NCBI GenBank assembly: GCA_963771015.1
Contig: CAVYRN010000005.1
Location: 496,001-560,000, forward strand
Origin: CAVSJJ01 sp963771015
Lineage (GTDB): Bacteria > Actinomycetota > Actinomycetes > Actinomycetales > Dermatophilaceae
DNA length: 64,000 nucleotides
Direction: 5' to 3'
The translations under genes were made by a program, and so were the position numbers. The notes beneath the pieces are model-generated. The model was given only the letters and a program-made list of their open reading frames with translations, ran no database searches and was not told where the DNA came from. How positions within the stretch are numbered: the stretch's first letter is position 1; every line of letters starts with the position of its first letter. Below, piece by piece: positions 10,166 through 19,911 of the stretch.

Positions 10166-12087
10166 CACTGGATCACCCACAGAACACCGAGGACGGCGAC
10201 GACGCCGGTGAGCATCGTCAGGGCATAGGAGCGGGCGTAGCCGGTCTGCAGCCGGCGCAGCCGCGCGGACAGGCCGCCGATCAGGGCCGCCAGGCCGCCG
10301 GCCGCGCCGTCGACCCCCTTGGCGTCGGTGAAGACGAGCGCCCGGGTCAGGTGGATGCCGGGGCGCATGAACAGGCCCTCGTTGATGGCGTCCTGGTAGA
10401 GGTCCTGGCGAGCCGCCCGGGTGAGCAGCGAGCCCGCCGGTGCGACCTCGGGCACCGCCTCGCGCCAGTAGAGGTACCAGGCGTATGCCGCGCCGCCCGC
10501 GATGAGCACGAGGGTGAGCACCGTGAGGATGGGCACGCTGAGAACCGGCTCACCGGTGTCGGGGCTGCCGACGACGGGCTCGAGCCAGGAGACGAACATC
10601 CCGTTGATGCTGAGGATGCCGCCGAGGAAGACCGAGCCGAGGGCGAGGACCATCATCGGCACCGTCATGACGAGCGACGACTCGTGCGGGTGGACGTCGT
10701 CGGTCCACCGGGCCTTGCCCTGGAAGGTCATGAAGAACAGCCGCGACATGTAGAAGGCGGTGATGCCGGCGCCGACGAGGGCCGCGCCGCCGAGCACCCA
10801 CGGGTGCCAGCCCTCGCCCTTGAACGCCGACTCGATGATCTTGTCCTTGGACCAGTAGCCGGACAGCAGCGGGAACCCGATGATCGCGAGGTAGCCCATC
10901 GCGAAGGTCGCCCAGGTGATCTTCATGACGTTGCTGAGCCCACCGAACCGACGCATGTCGACCTGGTCGTTCATGCCGTGCATGACCGACCCGGCGCCGA
11001 GGAACATCCCGGCCTTGAAGAAGCCGTGGGTGAGCAGGTGGAAGATCGCGTAGGCGTAGCCGATCGGGCCGAGCCCGGCGGCGAGCATCATGTAGCCGAT
11101 CTGGGACATCGTCGACGCGGCGAGCGTCTTCTTGATGTCGTCCTTGGCGCAGCCGACGATCGCCCCGAAGAGAAGCGTGATGGCCCCGACGACGGCGACG
11201 GCGGTGCGGGCGTCCGGGGTGGCGTCGAAGATCGGGGCGCTGCGGACGATGAGGTAGACGCCGGCGGTCACCATGGTCGCGGCGTGGATGAGCGCCGACA
11301 CCGGTGTCGGGCCGGCCATGGCGTCGCCGAGCCAGGACTGCAGCGGGAACTGCGCGGACTTGCCGGTGGCGCCCAGCAGGAGGAGCAGCCCGAGCGCCGT
11401 GAGCGTCGCGGTGCTCGCGTGGGGGGCACCCGCCGCGATGCTGGCGAAGTCGACCTTGCCGAACGTCGCGAACATCAACGCGATGGCGATGGTCAGGCCG
11501 AGGTCGCCGACCCGGTTGACGAAGAACGCCTTGTTGGCCGCGGTCGCGTAGGCGGGGTTGTGGTTCCAGAAGCCGATGAGCAGGTAGGACGCCAGACCGA
11601 CGCCCTCCCAGCCGACGAAGAGGAGCAGGTAGCTGTCGGCGAGGACGAGCAGGAGCATCGACGCGACGAAGAAGTTGAGGTAGGCGAAGAACCTGCGCTT
11701 GTCCGGGTCGTGCTCCATGTAGCCGAGGGAGTAGACGTGGATGAGCGACCCGACGAAGGTGACGAGCAGGACGAAGGACATCGACAGCTGGTCGACGAGC
11801 AGACCCGCGTGCAGCTGGAACCCGCCGGCGGGGATCCAGTTCCAGAGGGAGACGTGCATCGACCGCTGGCCCGCTCCCACGCCGAGCAGCTGGACGAAGA
11901 CGGCCGCACCCACGGCGAAGCCCGCCCAGGACATGCCCACCGCGAGGCCCGGACCCCACCTGTTCGTGCGCCGGCCGCCGAGCAGGAGGATCGCCGCGCC
12001 GGCCAGCGGCAGGGCGACCAGCAGCCAGGCGACCGAGGCGGTGCCGGTCGCCGCGGCCGCGGCCTCCTGGGTCATCAGGGATGTCAC
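10165..12087 (-). CDS. nuoL: NADH-quinone oxidoreductase subunit L
   Basis: This 640-residue subunit is the largest antiporter-like subunit of complex I, with the long lateral helix at its C-terminal end. Recognisable stretches are GWEGVGLASYLLIGFW, KSAQFPLQSWLGDAMAGPTPVSALIHAATMVTAGVYL, KKTLAASTMSQIGYM and HLLTHGFFKAGMFLGAGSVMHG. I picked the GTG at 12087 because a good ribosome site (AGGGAG) lies 6 bases upstream. The in-frame ATG at 12075 has none. Sixteen bases separate it from the nuoK stop, one of the few true gaps in the operon. Confidence 0.95.
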   Translation of the reverse strand: MTSLMTQEAAAAATGTASVAWLLVALPLAGAAILLLGGRRTNRWGPGLAVGMSWAGFAVGAAVFVQLLGVGAGQRSMHVSLWNWIPAGGFQLHAGLLVDQLSMSFVLLVTFVGSLIHVYSLGYMEHDPDKRRFFAYLNFFVASMLLLVLADSYLLLFVGWEGVGLASYLLIGFWNHNPAYATAANKAFFVNRVGDLGLTIAIALMFATFGKVDFASIAAGAPHASTATLTALGLLLLLGATGKSAQFPLQSWLGDAMAGPTPVSALIHAATMVTAGVYLIVRSAPIFDATPDARTAVAVVGAITLLFGAIVGCAKDDIKKTLAASTMSQIGYMMLAAGLGPIGYAYAIFHLLTHGFFKAGMFLGAGSVMHGMNDQVDMRRFGGLSNVMKITWATFAMGYLAIIGFPLLSGYWSKDKIIESAFKGEGWHPWVLGGAALVGAGITAFYMSRLFFMTFQGKARWTDDVHPHESSLVMTVPMMVLALGSVFLGGILSINGMFVSWLEPVVGSPDTGEPVLSVPILTVLTLVLIAGGAAYAWYLYWREAVPEVAPAGSLLTRAARQDLYQDAINEGLFMRPGIHLTRALVFTDAKGVDGAAGGLAALIGGLSARLRRLQTGYARSYALTMLTGVVAVLGVLWVIQ

Positions 12088-12103
12088 CAGTTGCTCCCTT
12101 GTC

Positions 12104-12403
12104 CTAGAGCTTGAGCAGGTTCGCGTCGTCGACCGAGGCCGACCGGCGGGCACGGAAGATCGCCACGATGATCGCCAACCCGACGACGACCTCGGCGGCC
12201 GCGACGACCATGACGAACAGGGCGATGACCTGACCGTCGAGGCTGCCGTGGATCCGGGCGAAGGTGACGAACACCAGGTTGGCGGCGTTGAGCATGAGCT
12301 CGACGCCCATGAAGACGACGATGGCGTTGCGCCGGGTGAGCACCGTCGCCCCGCCGATGACGAAGAGGATCGTCGCCAGGTAGACGTAGTTCATCAGGCT
12401 CAT
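12104..12403 (-). CDS. nuoK: NADH-quinone oxidoreductase subunit K
   Basis: This 99-residue, three-helix membrane subunit of complex I includes conserved glutamates within the membrane: GVELMLNAANLVFV (Glu near residue 34) and VVAAAEVVVGLAI (Glu near residue 70). These belong to the proton path linking the quinone site to the pumps. The length matches the family (about 100 residues). The ATG at 12403 overlaps the nuoJ stop by 4 bases. Confidence 0.95.
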   Translation of the reverse strand: MSLMNYVYLATILFVIGGATVLTRRNAIVVFMGVELMLNAANLVFVTFARIHGSLDGQVIALFVMVVAAAEVVVGLAIIVAIFRARRSASVDDANLLKL

Positions 12404-13170
12404 TGCTCGCCCCCCTCCTCGATCTCGGTCTCGGCGGCCCGTTCGGCCTCGAGGTAGCGGTCCGTCCCGCCGACCTGGTCGCGCGCGGTGAGGACCCGCG
12501 AAACGGACAGCTCGCTCGGGGTGCCGTCGGGCAGCAGCGCCGGGGTGTCGACGGCGTTGTGCCGGGCGTACACACCCGGCACCGGCAGGCCGGCGAGGAA
12601 CCTGCCCTCGCGGAAGCGTCGCTGGCTCCATTCGCGCTGGTTGGGGCCCTTGCCGAGCCGTTCCCGGTGGGCGAGGACCATCGCGCCGAGCGCCGCGGTG
12701 ATGAGCAGCGCCGACGTGGCCTCGAAGATCCACACGTAGCGGCCGAAGATGAGGTCCGCTGCGGCCGAGACGTTGCCCGACTGCCGGTTGATGCCCGCGA
12801 CGCCGGTGACCGTGCCGATCGTCACCGAGCCGAGGGCGGCGATGAGGAACCCGGCCAGCCCGATCGAGAGCACGAGGGTCGCCCACCGCTGGCCCTTGAG
12901 CGTCTCGATGAGGCTGTCCGAGGAGTCAACCCCGACGAGCATGAGGACGAAGAGGAAGAGCATCATGACCGCGCCGGTGTAGACGAACACCTGGATGACG
13001 CCGAGGAAGTCCGCGTCCTGGGCGACGTAGAAGACGCCGAGGATGATCATCGTCAGGACCATGCCCAGCGCTGCGTGCACGGCCCGCCGCGCGAAGACCA
13101 GCCCGAGGGAGCCGACGACCGCGAGGGGCCCGAGGATCCAGAAGAGGACGGCCTCGCCGCTACCCATCAT
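12400..13170 (-). CDS. nuoJ: NADH-quinone oxidoreductase subunit J
   Basis: This 256-residue subunit has five predicted membrane helices in the first two thirds (for example FWILGPLAVVGSLGLVFARRAVHAALGMVLTM and VIQVFVYTGAVMMLFLFVLMLVG), typical of NuoJ. A soluble, charged C-terminal tail of about 80 residues is absent from short proteobacterial NuoJ but common in actinobacteria. The ATG at 13170 (tandem ATGATG) overlaps the nuoI stop. Confidence 0.93.
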   Translation of the reverse strand: MMGSGEAVLFWILGPLAVVGSLGLVFARRAVHAALGMVLTMIILGVFYVAQDADFLGVIQVFVYTGAVMMLFLFVLMLVGVDSSDSLIETLKGQRWATLVLSIGLAGFLIAALGSVTIGTVTGVAGINRQSGNVSAAADLIFGRYVWIFEATSALLITAALGAMVLAHRERLGKGPNQREWSQRRFREGRFLAGLPVPGVYARHNAVDTPALLPDGTPSELSVSRVLTARDQVGGTDRYLEAERAAETEIEEGGEQ

Positions 13171-13874
13171 CGGTCGACTCCTTGTCCTGCCAGCGGGTCC
13201 GCCTCGACGACGCCCTCACCGGGTCCGGCCCCGGGCTCGGTGCCGAGGTTCGGGTCGTCCTCGACGGGCGCGTCGCTCGTGCGCTCCGCGGCCCAGTCGC
13301 GCTGGCCGTCGGTCGCCTCGCTCACCTTGCCGAGGTAGTAGTCCCGCTCCTCCATCCCCTCGACCATGGGGTGTGGCGGCCGGAGCATGCCCTGCTGGAG
13401 CGGGGCGAGCAGCTGCTCCTTGGTGAAGATGAGGTCGGCCCGGTTGTTGTCGGCGAGCTCGTAGAAGTTCGTCATGGTCAGCGCCCGCGTCGGGCAGGCC
13501 TCGATGCACAGCCCGCAGAGAATGCAGCGCAGGTAGTTGATCTGGTAGATCTTCCCGAACCGCTCGCCCGGCGAGAACCGGCCGGTACCGCCCTCGGCGG
13601 GGTCCCGGTCGTCGTTGTCTGCGCCCTGGACGAAGATCGCGTCGGCCGGGCAGGCCCACGCGCAGAGCTCGCAGCCGACGCACTTCTCGAGCCCGTCGGG
13701 GTGCCGGTTGAGCTGGTGGCGGCCGTGGAAACGCGGCTGGGTCGGGCGCTTCTCCTCGGGGTACTCCTCGGTGATCACCTTCCGGAAGATCGTCGAGAAG
13801 GTGACGCCGAACCCCCCGACCGGTGCCAACATCTCGGCCAGGAACCCCTGCTCCTTCGGCTTCGGGTCACTCAC
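13167..13874 (-). CDS. nuoI: NADH-quinone oxidoreductase subunit I (two 4Fe-4S)
   Basis: This 235-residue ferredoxin-like peripheral subunit carries clusters N6a and N6b between NuoG and NuoB. The two binding motifs are CVGCELCAWACP near residues 58-69 and CILCGLCIEACP near residues 112-123, each with the trailing CP. The GTG at 13874 is chosen because GGAGGAGGG lies just upstream and the protein then begins VSDPKPKEQ. It overlaps nuoH by 8 bases. The C-terminal 50 residues are acidic and probably disordered. Confidence 0.95.
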   Translation of the reverse strand: MSDPKPKEQGFLAEMLAPVGGFGVTFSTIFRKVITEEYPEEKRPTQPRFHGRHQLNRHPDGLEKCVGCELCAWACPADAIFVQGADNDDRDPAEGGTGRFSPGERFGKIYQINYLRCILCGLCIEACPTRALTMTNFYELADNNRADLIFTKEQLLAPLQQGMLRPPHPMVEGMEERDYYLGKVSEATDGQRDWAAERTSDAPVEDDPNLGTEPGAGPGEGVVEADPLAGQGVDR

Positions 13875-15348
13875 GCGGGCCCTCCTCCGTCGCATCGTCG
13901 GTCACGGTGTCCTCCGGTCCGGCCTCCAGACTCGCCCAGCTCACCGTGTCGCCGAGGATCTCGCGCTCGCCCAGGGTTCCGGCGAGCGCCGGCTCCTTGA
14001 GGCGCTGGCCGGGAAGCGGCGGGACCGGGTGGCCACCGGCATACGGGTCGACCTCGTCGGGCACCTCGGGGTGCAAGCGGGCCTCCTTCGCAAGCTCGCG
14101 GCCACCCCACCACCACGAGGCGACGAGGGCCCCCACCGAGACGAGGCCGATGAGCCACAGCGTGAGCGTCGGGAAGGTCAGCGACCCGAAGGTCACCTCG
14201 CCACCGCCGAACCAGCCGTTGCGCGCGCCGCGCATGAAGGCGACGAAGACCACCCAGCCGAGGGTCGACGGGATGAGGACCTTCCAGCCGAAGCGCATGA
14301 ACTGGTCGTACCGGACGCGCGGCAGCGAGCCACGCAACCAGACGAACACGAACATGAACAGCCAGAGCTTGATGGTGAACCACAGCACGCCCCACCACCC
14401 CTGGTTGAGCATGCCGTCGCCGAAGGCCGCGATCCCGGGAGGGGCCTGCCAGCCGCCGAGGAACATCGTCGTCGCGAGCGCCGAGACGGTGAACATGTTG
14501 ATGTACTCGCCGAGGAAGAACATGGCGAACCGCATCGCGGAGTACTCGGTGTGGAAGCCCGCGACGATCTCGCCCTCGCCCTCCGCGAGGTCGAACGGCA
14601 GCCGGTTGGTCTCACCGACCATCGTCACCATGTAGACGAAGAAGCTGAAGAACGCCGGGATGGCGTTCCACAGCGATGCCTGCGCCCCGACGATCTGCGA
14701 GGTCGACATCGAGCCGCTGTAGAGGAAGACGGCCACGAGCGAGAGGCCCATGGCGATCTCGTAGGAGATCATCTGCGCGGTGGCGCGCAGCCCGCCCATG
14801 AGCGGGTACGTCGAGCCCGAGGACCACCCGGCGAGGACGACGCCGTAGATGCCCACGCCGGCGACGGCGAGGACGAGGAGCACGGCGATCGAGGAGTCGG
14901 TGAGCTGGAGCGGGGTCCGGTGCCCGAACAGGCTCACCTCGCCACCCATGGGGATGATCGAGAACGAGACGAAGCACATGGTCGCGGTGATGAGCGGCGC
15001 GAGGGTGAAGACGACCCGGTCGGCCGCGGCCGGAGTCGTGTCCTCCTTGAGCATCGACTTCATGCCGTCGGCGAGGGTCTGCAGCAGGCCGAACGGGCCG
15101 TTGCGGTTCGGGCCCGGGCGCTGCTGCATCCGGCCGATGAGCCGCCGCTCGAACCAGATGACGAGCAGGGTCGAGATGAGCAGGTAGACGAAGATGAGCA
15201 GGGCCTTGACCAGGCTCAGCCAGAGTGGGGTGTCGCTGAAGTCCGCCTTGGGGTTGTCGCGGCCGACGGCGGCCAGGTCCGGTATGCCGCTGACGGCGTG
15301 ACCGGTGAGGTCGCCGAGCGCTGAGCCGAGGGACAGCAGGGTGCTCAT
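13867..15348 (-). CDS. nuoH: NADH-quinone oxidoreductase subunit H
   Basis: This 493-residue, eight-helix membrane subunit forms the quinone-access channel of complex I. Diagnostic stretches are ERRLIGRMQQRPGPNRNGPFGLLQTLADG near residues 60-88, GLRATAQMISYEIAMGL, ETNRLPFDLAEGEGEIVAGFHTEYSAMRF and LWLRGSLPRVRYDQFM-type residues (here VWLRGSLPRVRYDQFMRFGWK). A hydrophilic C-terminal extension of about 75 residues beyond the last helix makes it longer than the roughly 325-residue proteobacterial form. The ATG at 15348 overlaps the nuoG stop by 4 bases. Confidence 0.95.
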   Translation of the reverse strand: MSTLLSLGSALGDLTGHAVSGIPDLAAVGRDNPKADFSDTPLWLSLVKALLIFVYLLISTLLVIWFERRLIGRMQQRPGPNRNGPFGLLQTLADGMKSMLKEDTTPAAADRVVFTLAPLITATMCFVSFSIIPMGGEVSLFGHRTPLQLTDSSIAVLLVLAVAGVGIYGVVLAGWSSGSTYPLMGGLRATAQMISYEIAMGLSLVAVFLYSGSMSTSQIVGAQASLWNAIPAFFSFFVYMVTMVGETNRLPFDLAEGEGEIVAGFHTEYSAMRFAMFFLGEYINMFTVSALATTMFLGGWQAPPGIAAFGDGMLNQGWWGVLWFTIKLWLFMFVFVWLRGSLPRVRYDQFMRFGWKVLIPSTLGWVVFVAFMRGARNGWFGGGEVTFGSLTFPTLTLWLIGLVSVGALVASWWWGGRELAKEARLHPEVPDEVDPYAGGHPVPPLPGQRLKEPALAGTLGEREILGDTVSWASLEAGPEDTVTDDATEEGPRE

Positions 15349-17810
15349 GAGGCACCACCCACCTTCGTGACGGTGACGAGTGCTCCGGGTGCCGAGGCGA
15401 GCATGCCGCGCAGGTCGCAGCCGGCGGAGTTCGTCGGCAGCCAGACGACGTGGTCGGCCATCTCGGCGACGGCCACCGGGACGGTGACGACCGTGGCGCC
15501 GGCGGTGACCGTCACCTCGTCGCCCTCCTCGACGCCGAGCGCGGTCGCCGTGGAGCCGGAGACGCGGGCCACCGGGGCCGGGGCGGTGCCGGCGAGGTAC
15601 GGCTCGCCGTCCTGAAGCGAGCCCTGGTCGAGGAGCTGCCGCCACGTCGCGAGGACGAGCGCACCGTCGTCCGCGGACGGGACCGCGCCCGGCTCGATGG
15701 CGGGGGTGCCCGGTCGGTCACCGGTCCACGGCCCGAGGGCCGCCATCTCGGACCGGATCTCGGCGACGGTGCGGGTCCCGAGGAACTCGCCCATCTCGGC
15801 GGCGAGCATGTCGAGGGCCCGATGGTCGCTGACCGCACCGCTCGACAGGGCCGCCGAGTACTCACGCACCCGGCCCTCCCAGTCGACGAAGCTGCCCGAC
15901 TTCTCGGCATGGACCGCGACGGGCAGGACGACGTCGGCGTGGGCGGTCACCGCCGACGGCCGGATCTCGAGGGAGACGACGAACGGCCTCGCGAAGGCAG
16001 CGGCCGCATCGGCGACGCCGAGGTCGGCCGGATCGACGCCGCCGACGACGAGGGCGCCGACCTCGCCGGAGCGGGCGTCCCGGACGATGGTCGCCGTGTC
16101 GCGTCCCGGCGCCTCGGGCAGTGCGTCGACCTGCCAGGCGGCCGCGACCTCGGCGCGGGCCGCGCCGTCGCCGGCCGGGCGTCCGCCGGGCAGGAGCGTC
16201 GGCAGGGCGCCGGCCTCGAGGGCACCGCGCTCACCTGCACGCCGCGGCACCCAGGCCAGCCGGGCGCCGGTCGCGTCGGCCAGGGCGGCCGCCGCCGAAA
16301 GGGCGCCGGGCACCATGGCCAGCCGCTCGCCGACGAGGATGACGGCCCGGTCACCGCGCAGCGCGGCGGCGGCCGCGCCGATGGCGCCCTCGGCCCCCTC
16401 GCGGGCCAGGGCACCGAGCACCTCGGGCTCGGTCCCCGGCGCGGTCGGGATGAGGGTGCCGCCCGCCTTCGCGAGGCCACGAGTGGCCAGCGGGGACACG
16501 GCATACACGGCGGTCCTGTGCTTGCGGAACGCCTTGCGCAGCCGCAGGAAGACGATCGGCGACTCGTCCTCGGGCTCGAACCCGACGAGGAGGACGGCGC
16601 CGGCTCGCTCGAGGTCGGCGTAGGTGACGGCGCCGCCCGCGGGCGAGGTGCCGACGACGCGGGCCGCGAGGAACTGGGCCTCCTCGACCGACTCGGGCCG
16701 GGCGCGGAAGTCGACGTCGTTGGTCCCCAGCGCGACGCGGGCGAACTTGCCGTAGGCGTAGGCGTCCTCGACGCTGAGCCGCCCACCGGCGAGCACGGCT
16801 GCCGCGCCGGCGGAGCGCAGGCCGTCGGCCGCCACGGCGAGCGCCTCCGGCCACGAGGCGACCCGCAGCTCGCCGTCCTCACGGACCATCGGCAGCTCGA
16901 TGCGGTCCCCGACGGTGGCGTAGGCGAAGGCCCACCGCCCCTTGTCGCAGTTCCACTCCTCGTTGACCGCGGGGTCGTTGCCGGCCATCCGGCGCAGGAC
17001 GGTACCCCGGCGGTGGTCGGTGCGGATCGCGCAGCCGCTCGCGCAGTGCTCGCAGGTGCTCGGCGTCGAGACGAGGTCGAAGGGACGGGACCGGAACCGG
17101 TATGCCGCCCCGGTCAGCGCGCCGACCGGGCAGATCTGGACGGTGTTGCCCGAGAAGTAGGACTCGAAGGGCTGTTCCTCGTAGATGCCGACCTGCTGGA
17201 GTGCGCCGCGCTCGACGAGCGCGATGAACGGGTCGCCGGCGATCTGGTCCGAGAACCGGGTGCACCGGGCGCACAGCACGCACCGCTCGCGGTCGAGCAG
17301 CACCTGGCTGGAGATGTTGATCGGCTTGGGGTAGGTCCGCTTGATGTCCTCGAAGCGGGAGGCTGCTCGGCCGTTGCTCATCGCCTGGTTCTGCAGGGGG
17401 CACTCGCCGCCCTTGTCGCAGACCGGACAGTCGAGCGGGTGGTTGATGAGGAGCAGCTCCATGACCCCGTGCTGGGCCTTGTCGGCCACCGGGGAGGTGT
17501 GCTGGGTCTTGACCTCCATCCCGGCGGAGACGGTCATCGTGCACGATGCCTGCGGCTTGGGCATCGGGCGCAGCTGGCCGTCGGGACCGGGCGTCGAGAC
17601 CTCGACGAGGCACTGACGGCAGGCGCCGGCCGGCTCGAGGAGCGGGTGGTCACAGAACCGCGGGATCGAGACGCCGATCTCCTCGGCCGCGCGGATGACG
17701 AGCGTGCCCTTGGGGACCGAGACATCGATGCCGTCGATGGTCAGGGTGACCAGGTCGACCGGCTCCGGGGACGTCGCGGCGGCGCCGGCCGGCGGTGCGG
17801 TGGTGGTCAT
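15345..17810 (-). CDS. nuoG: NADH-quinone oxidoreductase subunit G
   Basis: This 821-residue Fe-S subunit passes electrons from NuoE/F to NuoI. The N-terminal 2Fe-2S ligands are in FCDHPLLEPAGACRQCLVEV. His/Cys ligands for a 4Fe-4S cluster occur around HPLDCPVCDKGGECPLQ, and further 4Fe-4S ligands are in CVLCARCTRFSDQIAGDP and QICPVGALTG. The extra N7-type site CEHCASGCAI leads a molybdopterin-oxidoreductase-like domain that has no catalytic role in complex I. The remaining 550 residues are Ala-rich and less conserved. The ATG at 17810 overlaps the nuoF stop. Confidence 0.95.
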   Translation of the reverse strand: MTTTAPPAGAAATSPEPVDLVTLTIDGIDVSVPKGTLVIRAAEEIGVSIPRFCDHPLLEPAGACRQCLVEVSTPGPDGQLRPMPKPQASCTMTVSAGMEVKTQHTSPVADKAQHGVMELLLINHPLDCPVCDKGGECPLQNQAMSNGRAASRFEDIKRTYPKPINISSQVLLDRERCVLCARCTRFSDQIAGDPFIALVERGALQQVGIYEEQPFESYFSGNTVQICPVGALTGAAYRFRSRPFDLVSTPSTCEHCASGCAIRTDHRRGTVLRRMAGNDPAVNEEWNCDKGRWAFAYATVGDRIELPMVREDGELRVASWPEALAVAADGLRSAGAAAVLAGGRLSVEDAYAYGKFARVALGTNDVDFRARPESVEEAQFLAARVVGTSPAGGAVTYADLERAGAVLLVGFEPEDESPIVFLRLRKAFRKHRTAVYAVSPLATRGLAKAGGTLIPTAPGTEPEVLGALAREGAEGAIGAAAAALRGDRAVILVGERLAMVPGALSAAAALADATGARLAWVPRRAGERGALEAGALPTLLPGGRPAGDGAARAEVAAAWQVDALPEAPGRDTATIVRDARSGEVGALVVGGVDPADLGVADAAAAFARPFVVSLEIRPSAVTAHADVVLPVAVHAEKSGSFVDWEGRVREYSAALSSGAVSDHRALDMLAAEMGEFLGTRTVAEIRSEMAALGPWTGDRPGTPAIEPGAVPSADDGALVLATWRQLLDQGSLQDGEPYLAGTAPAPVARVSGSTATALGVEEGDEVTVTAGATVVTVPVAVAEMADHVVWLPTNSAGCDLRGMLASAPGALVTVTKVGGAS

Positions 17811-19150
17811 GCGGACACGCTCTCCTTGCTGTCCTTGGCGAAGAGGGTGGAGGCATCGGGGTCGTAGGGGCAGCCACCGTGGGTGAGGTGGGCGATGTAC
17901 TCGTCACGGAAGAGCTGGACGCTGCTCGTGATGCAGCTCGTCGCGCCGTCACCGAGCGGGCAGAAGCTCCGGCCGAGGATGTTGTCGCAGATGTCGAGCA
18001 GCTTGTCGAGGTCCTCCTCGCTCCCCTGCCCGTGCTCGAGCCGGCCGAGGATCTGCTTGAGCCACCAGGTGCCCTCGCGGCACGGGGTGCACTTGCCGCA
18101 CGACTCGTGCTGGTAGAAGTCCGTCCACCGGTCGACGGCGCGGACGACGCACGTCGTCTCGTCGAAGATCTGCAGGGCCCGGGTGCCGAGCATCGAGCCG
18201 GCCGCGGCGACCGACTCGAAGTCGAGCGGGACGTCGAGGTGCTCCTTGGTGAACAGCGGTGTCGACGAGCCGCCGGGGGTCCAGAACTTGAGCTCCTTGT
18301 CGGGGTCGCGCATGCCGCCGGCCATCTCGAGCAGCTCGCGCAGGGTGATCCCCAGCGGCGCCTCGTACTGACCGGGTCGCTTGACGTGCCCGGAGAGGGA
18401 GAAGATGCCGAAACCGGTGGACTTCTCGGTGCCCATCGAGGCGAACCAGTCCGCGCCGTGCAGGACGATGCCCGGGACCGACGCGATGGTCTCGACGTTG
18501 TTGACCGAGGTCGGGCGCGCGTAGAGCCCCGCGGCGCCGGGGAAGGGCGGCTTGAGCCGCGGCTGGCCGCGCCGACCCTCGAGGCTGTCGAGGAGGGCGG
18601 TCTCCTCACCGCAGATGTAGGCGCCGGCACCGGCGTGGACGGTGATCTCGATCCGGTGGCCGGACCCGTGGACGTCCTCCCCGAGATGGCCGGCCGCCCG
18701 AGCCTCCTCGACCGCCTGGAGCAGCCGCCGGTAGACGTGGACGACCTCGCCGCGCAGGTAGATGAACGCGTGCTCGCACCCGACGGCATACGCCGCGATG
18801 GCGGTGCCCTCGATGAGCAGGTGCGGGTCGGCCATCATGAGCGGGATGTCCTTGCAGGTCCCAGGCTCGGACTCGTCGGCGTTGACGACGATGTAGCGGG
18901 GGCCGCCGTCCGGCGGGGACATGAAGCTCCACTTCATGCCGGTGGGGAAGCCCGCGCCACCACGGCCGCGGATCGAGGAGTCCTTGACGGTCGTCAGGAC
19001 CTCCTGAGGAGTCATCCCCAGGGCCTTGCGCAGGGCGCGGTAGCCGCCGTTGTCGGTGTAGGTGCCGATCGTCCAGGAGCTCGGCTTGTCCCACAGGTCG
19101 GTGAGGATCGGGGTCAGCGTCGCCGGCTCCCGCTGCAGTGCGTCGGTCAC
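17807..19150 (-). CDS. nuoF: NADH-quinone oxidoreductase subunit F (NADH/FMN)
   Basis: This 447-residue flavoprotein is where NADH is oxidised. The NADH/FMN-binding glycine motif is GRGGAGFPTGMKWSF near residues 62-76, followed by NADESEPGTCKD. GAGAYICGEETALLDSLEG occurs near 180-198. The N3 4Fe-4S ligands are ESCGKCTPCREGTWW with a distal Cys in GDGATSCI-type sequence near residue 412. The GTG at 19150 overlaps the nuoE stop by 4 bases; the longer upstream frame is only nuoE read out of frame. Confidence 0.95.
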   Translation of the reverse strand: MTDALQREPATLTPILTDLWDKPSSWTIGTYTDNGGYRALRKALGMTPQEVLTTVKDSSIRGRGGAGFPTGMKWSFMSPPDGGPRYIVVNADESEPGTCKDIPLMMADPHLLIEGTAIAAYAVGCEHAFIYLRGEVVHVYRRLLQAVEEARAAGHLGEDVHGSGHRIEITVHAGAGAYICGEETALLDSLEGRRGQPRLKPPFPGAAGLYARPTSVNNVETIASVPGIVLHGADWFASMGTEKSTGFGIFSLSGHVKRPGQYEAPLGITLRELLEMAGGMRDPDKELKFWTPGGSSTPLFTKEHLDVPLDFESVAAAGSMLGTRALQIFDETTCVVRAVDRWTDFYQHESCGKCTPCREGTWWLKQILGRLEHGQGSEEDLDKLLDICDNILGRSFCPLGDGATSCITSSVQLFRDEYIAHLTHGGCPYDPDASTLFAKDSKESVSA

Positions 19151-19911
19151 GACCGGTCCTCCTCGACGTTCGGGTCGGCGCCCGCTCCCGGACCCTGATG
19201 GGGGGCCGTCCAACCCCGCTCGCGGGCGAGCCGCAGCCCCTCGAGCGAGGCCGGGCCCGCGCCGACGCCCTCGCCGGCGAGGCCGTCGTTGAAGCCGGCC
19301 AGAACCCGGGAGACCTCCTTGAAGGTGTGGACCTTCTCCGGGCCACGGCTGGGCCTGACGTCCTTGCCGGCCCGCAGGTCGTCGACGAGGTCGACGGCCG
19401 ACCCTGGGGTCTGGTTGTCGAAGAACTCCCAGTTGACCATGACCACGGGGGCGAAGTCGCAGGCGGCGTTGCACTCGACCCGCTCGAGGGTGACCTTGCC
19501 GTCCTCGGTGGTCTCGTCGTGGGCGCAGCCGAGGTGCTCGGAGAGGGTGTCGAAGATCTTGTCGCCACCCATGATCGCGCACAGGGTGTTCGTACAGACC
19601 CCGACGGTGTACTCGCCGTTGGGGTGGCGCTTGTACTGGCTGTAGAACGTCGCGACGCCGGAGACCTCGGCGGTGCTCAGGCCCAGCAGCTCGGCGCAGA
19701 GGTCGATCCCCCGACCGGTGACGTACCCGTCGACCGACTGGACGAGGTGGAGCAGCGGGAGCAGGGCGGAGCGGGCGTGGGGGTAGCGGGCTATCACCGC
19801 CGCGGAGTCCTCGCGCAGCTGCGCGAGGACGTCGGTGGGGTAGGGCTCCTTGGACTCCGCCGGGACATGGAGGTGCCCCGAAGCGGTCTGGAGGCCGAAG
19901 TTCGAGGCCAT
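19147..19911 (-). CDS. nuoE: NADH-quinone oxidoreductase subunit E (2Fe-2S)
   Basis: This 254-residue thioredoxin-like 2Fe-2S subunit carries cluster N1a. The four ligands are in VGVCTNTLCAIMGG and VECNAACDFAPVVMVN. The N-terminal helical part (ARSALLPLLHLVQSVDGYVT) is typical. A C-terminal extension of roughly 70 residues, charged and Gly-rich, follows the fold; extended NuoE proteins are usual in actinobacteria. The ATG at 19911 shares its last base position with the nuoD stop. Confidence 0.94.
   Translation of the reverse strand: MASNFGLQTASGHLHVPAESKEPYPTDVLAQLREDSAAVIARYPHARSALLPLLHLVQSVDGYVTGRGIDLCAELLGLSTAEVSGVATFYSQYKRHPNGEYTVGVCTNTLCAIMGGDKIFDTLSEHLGCAHDETTEDGKVTLERVECNAACDFAPVVMVNWEFFDNQTPGSAVDLVDDLRAGKDVRPSRGPEKVHTFKEVSRVLAGFNDGLAGEGVGAGPASLEGLRLARERGWTAPHQGPGAGADPNVEEDRS

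Noticed and set aside
8690..12114. Long plus-strand open frames across the nuoL-nuoM region
   Set aside because: They read as Glu/Arg/Asp/Gly-rich low-complexity sequence opposite unmistakable NuoM/NuoL coding sequence.
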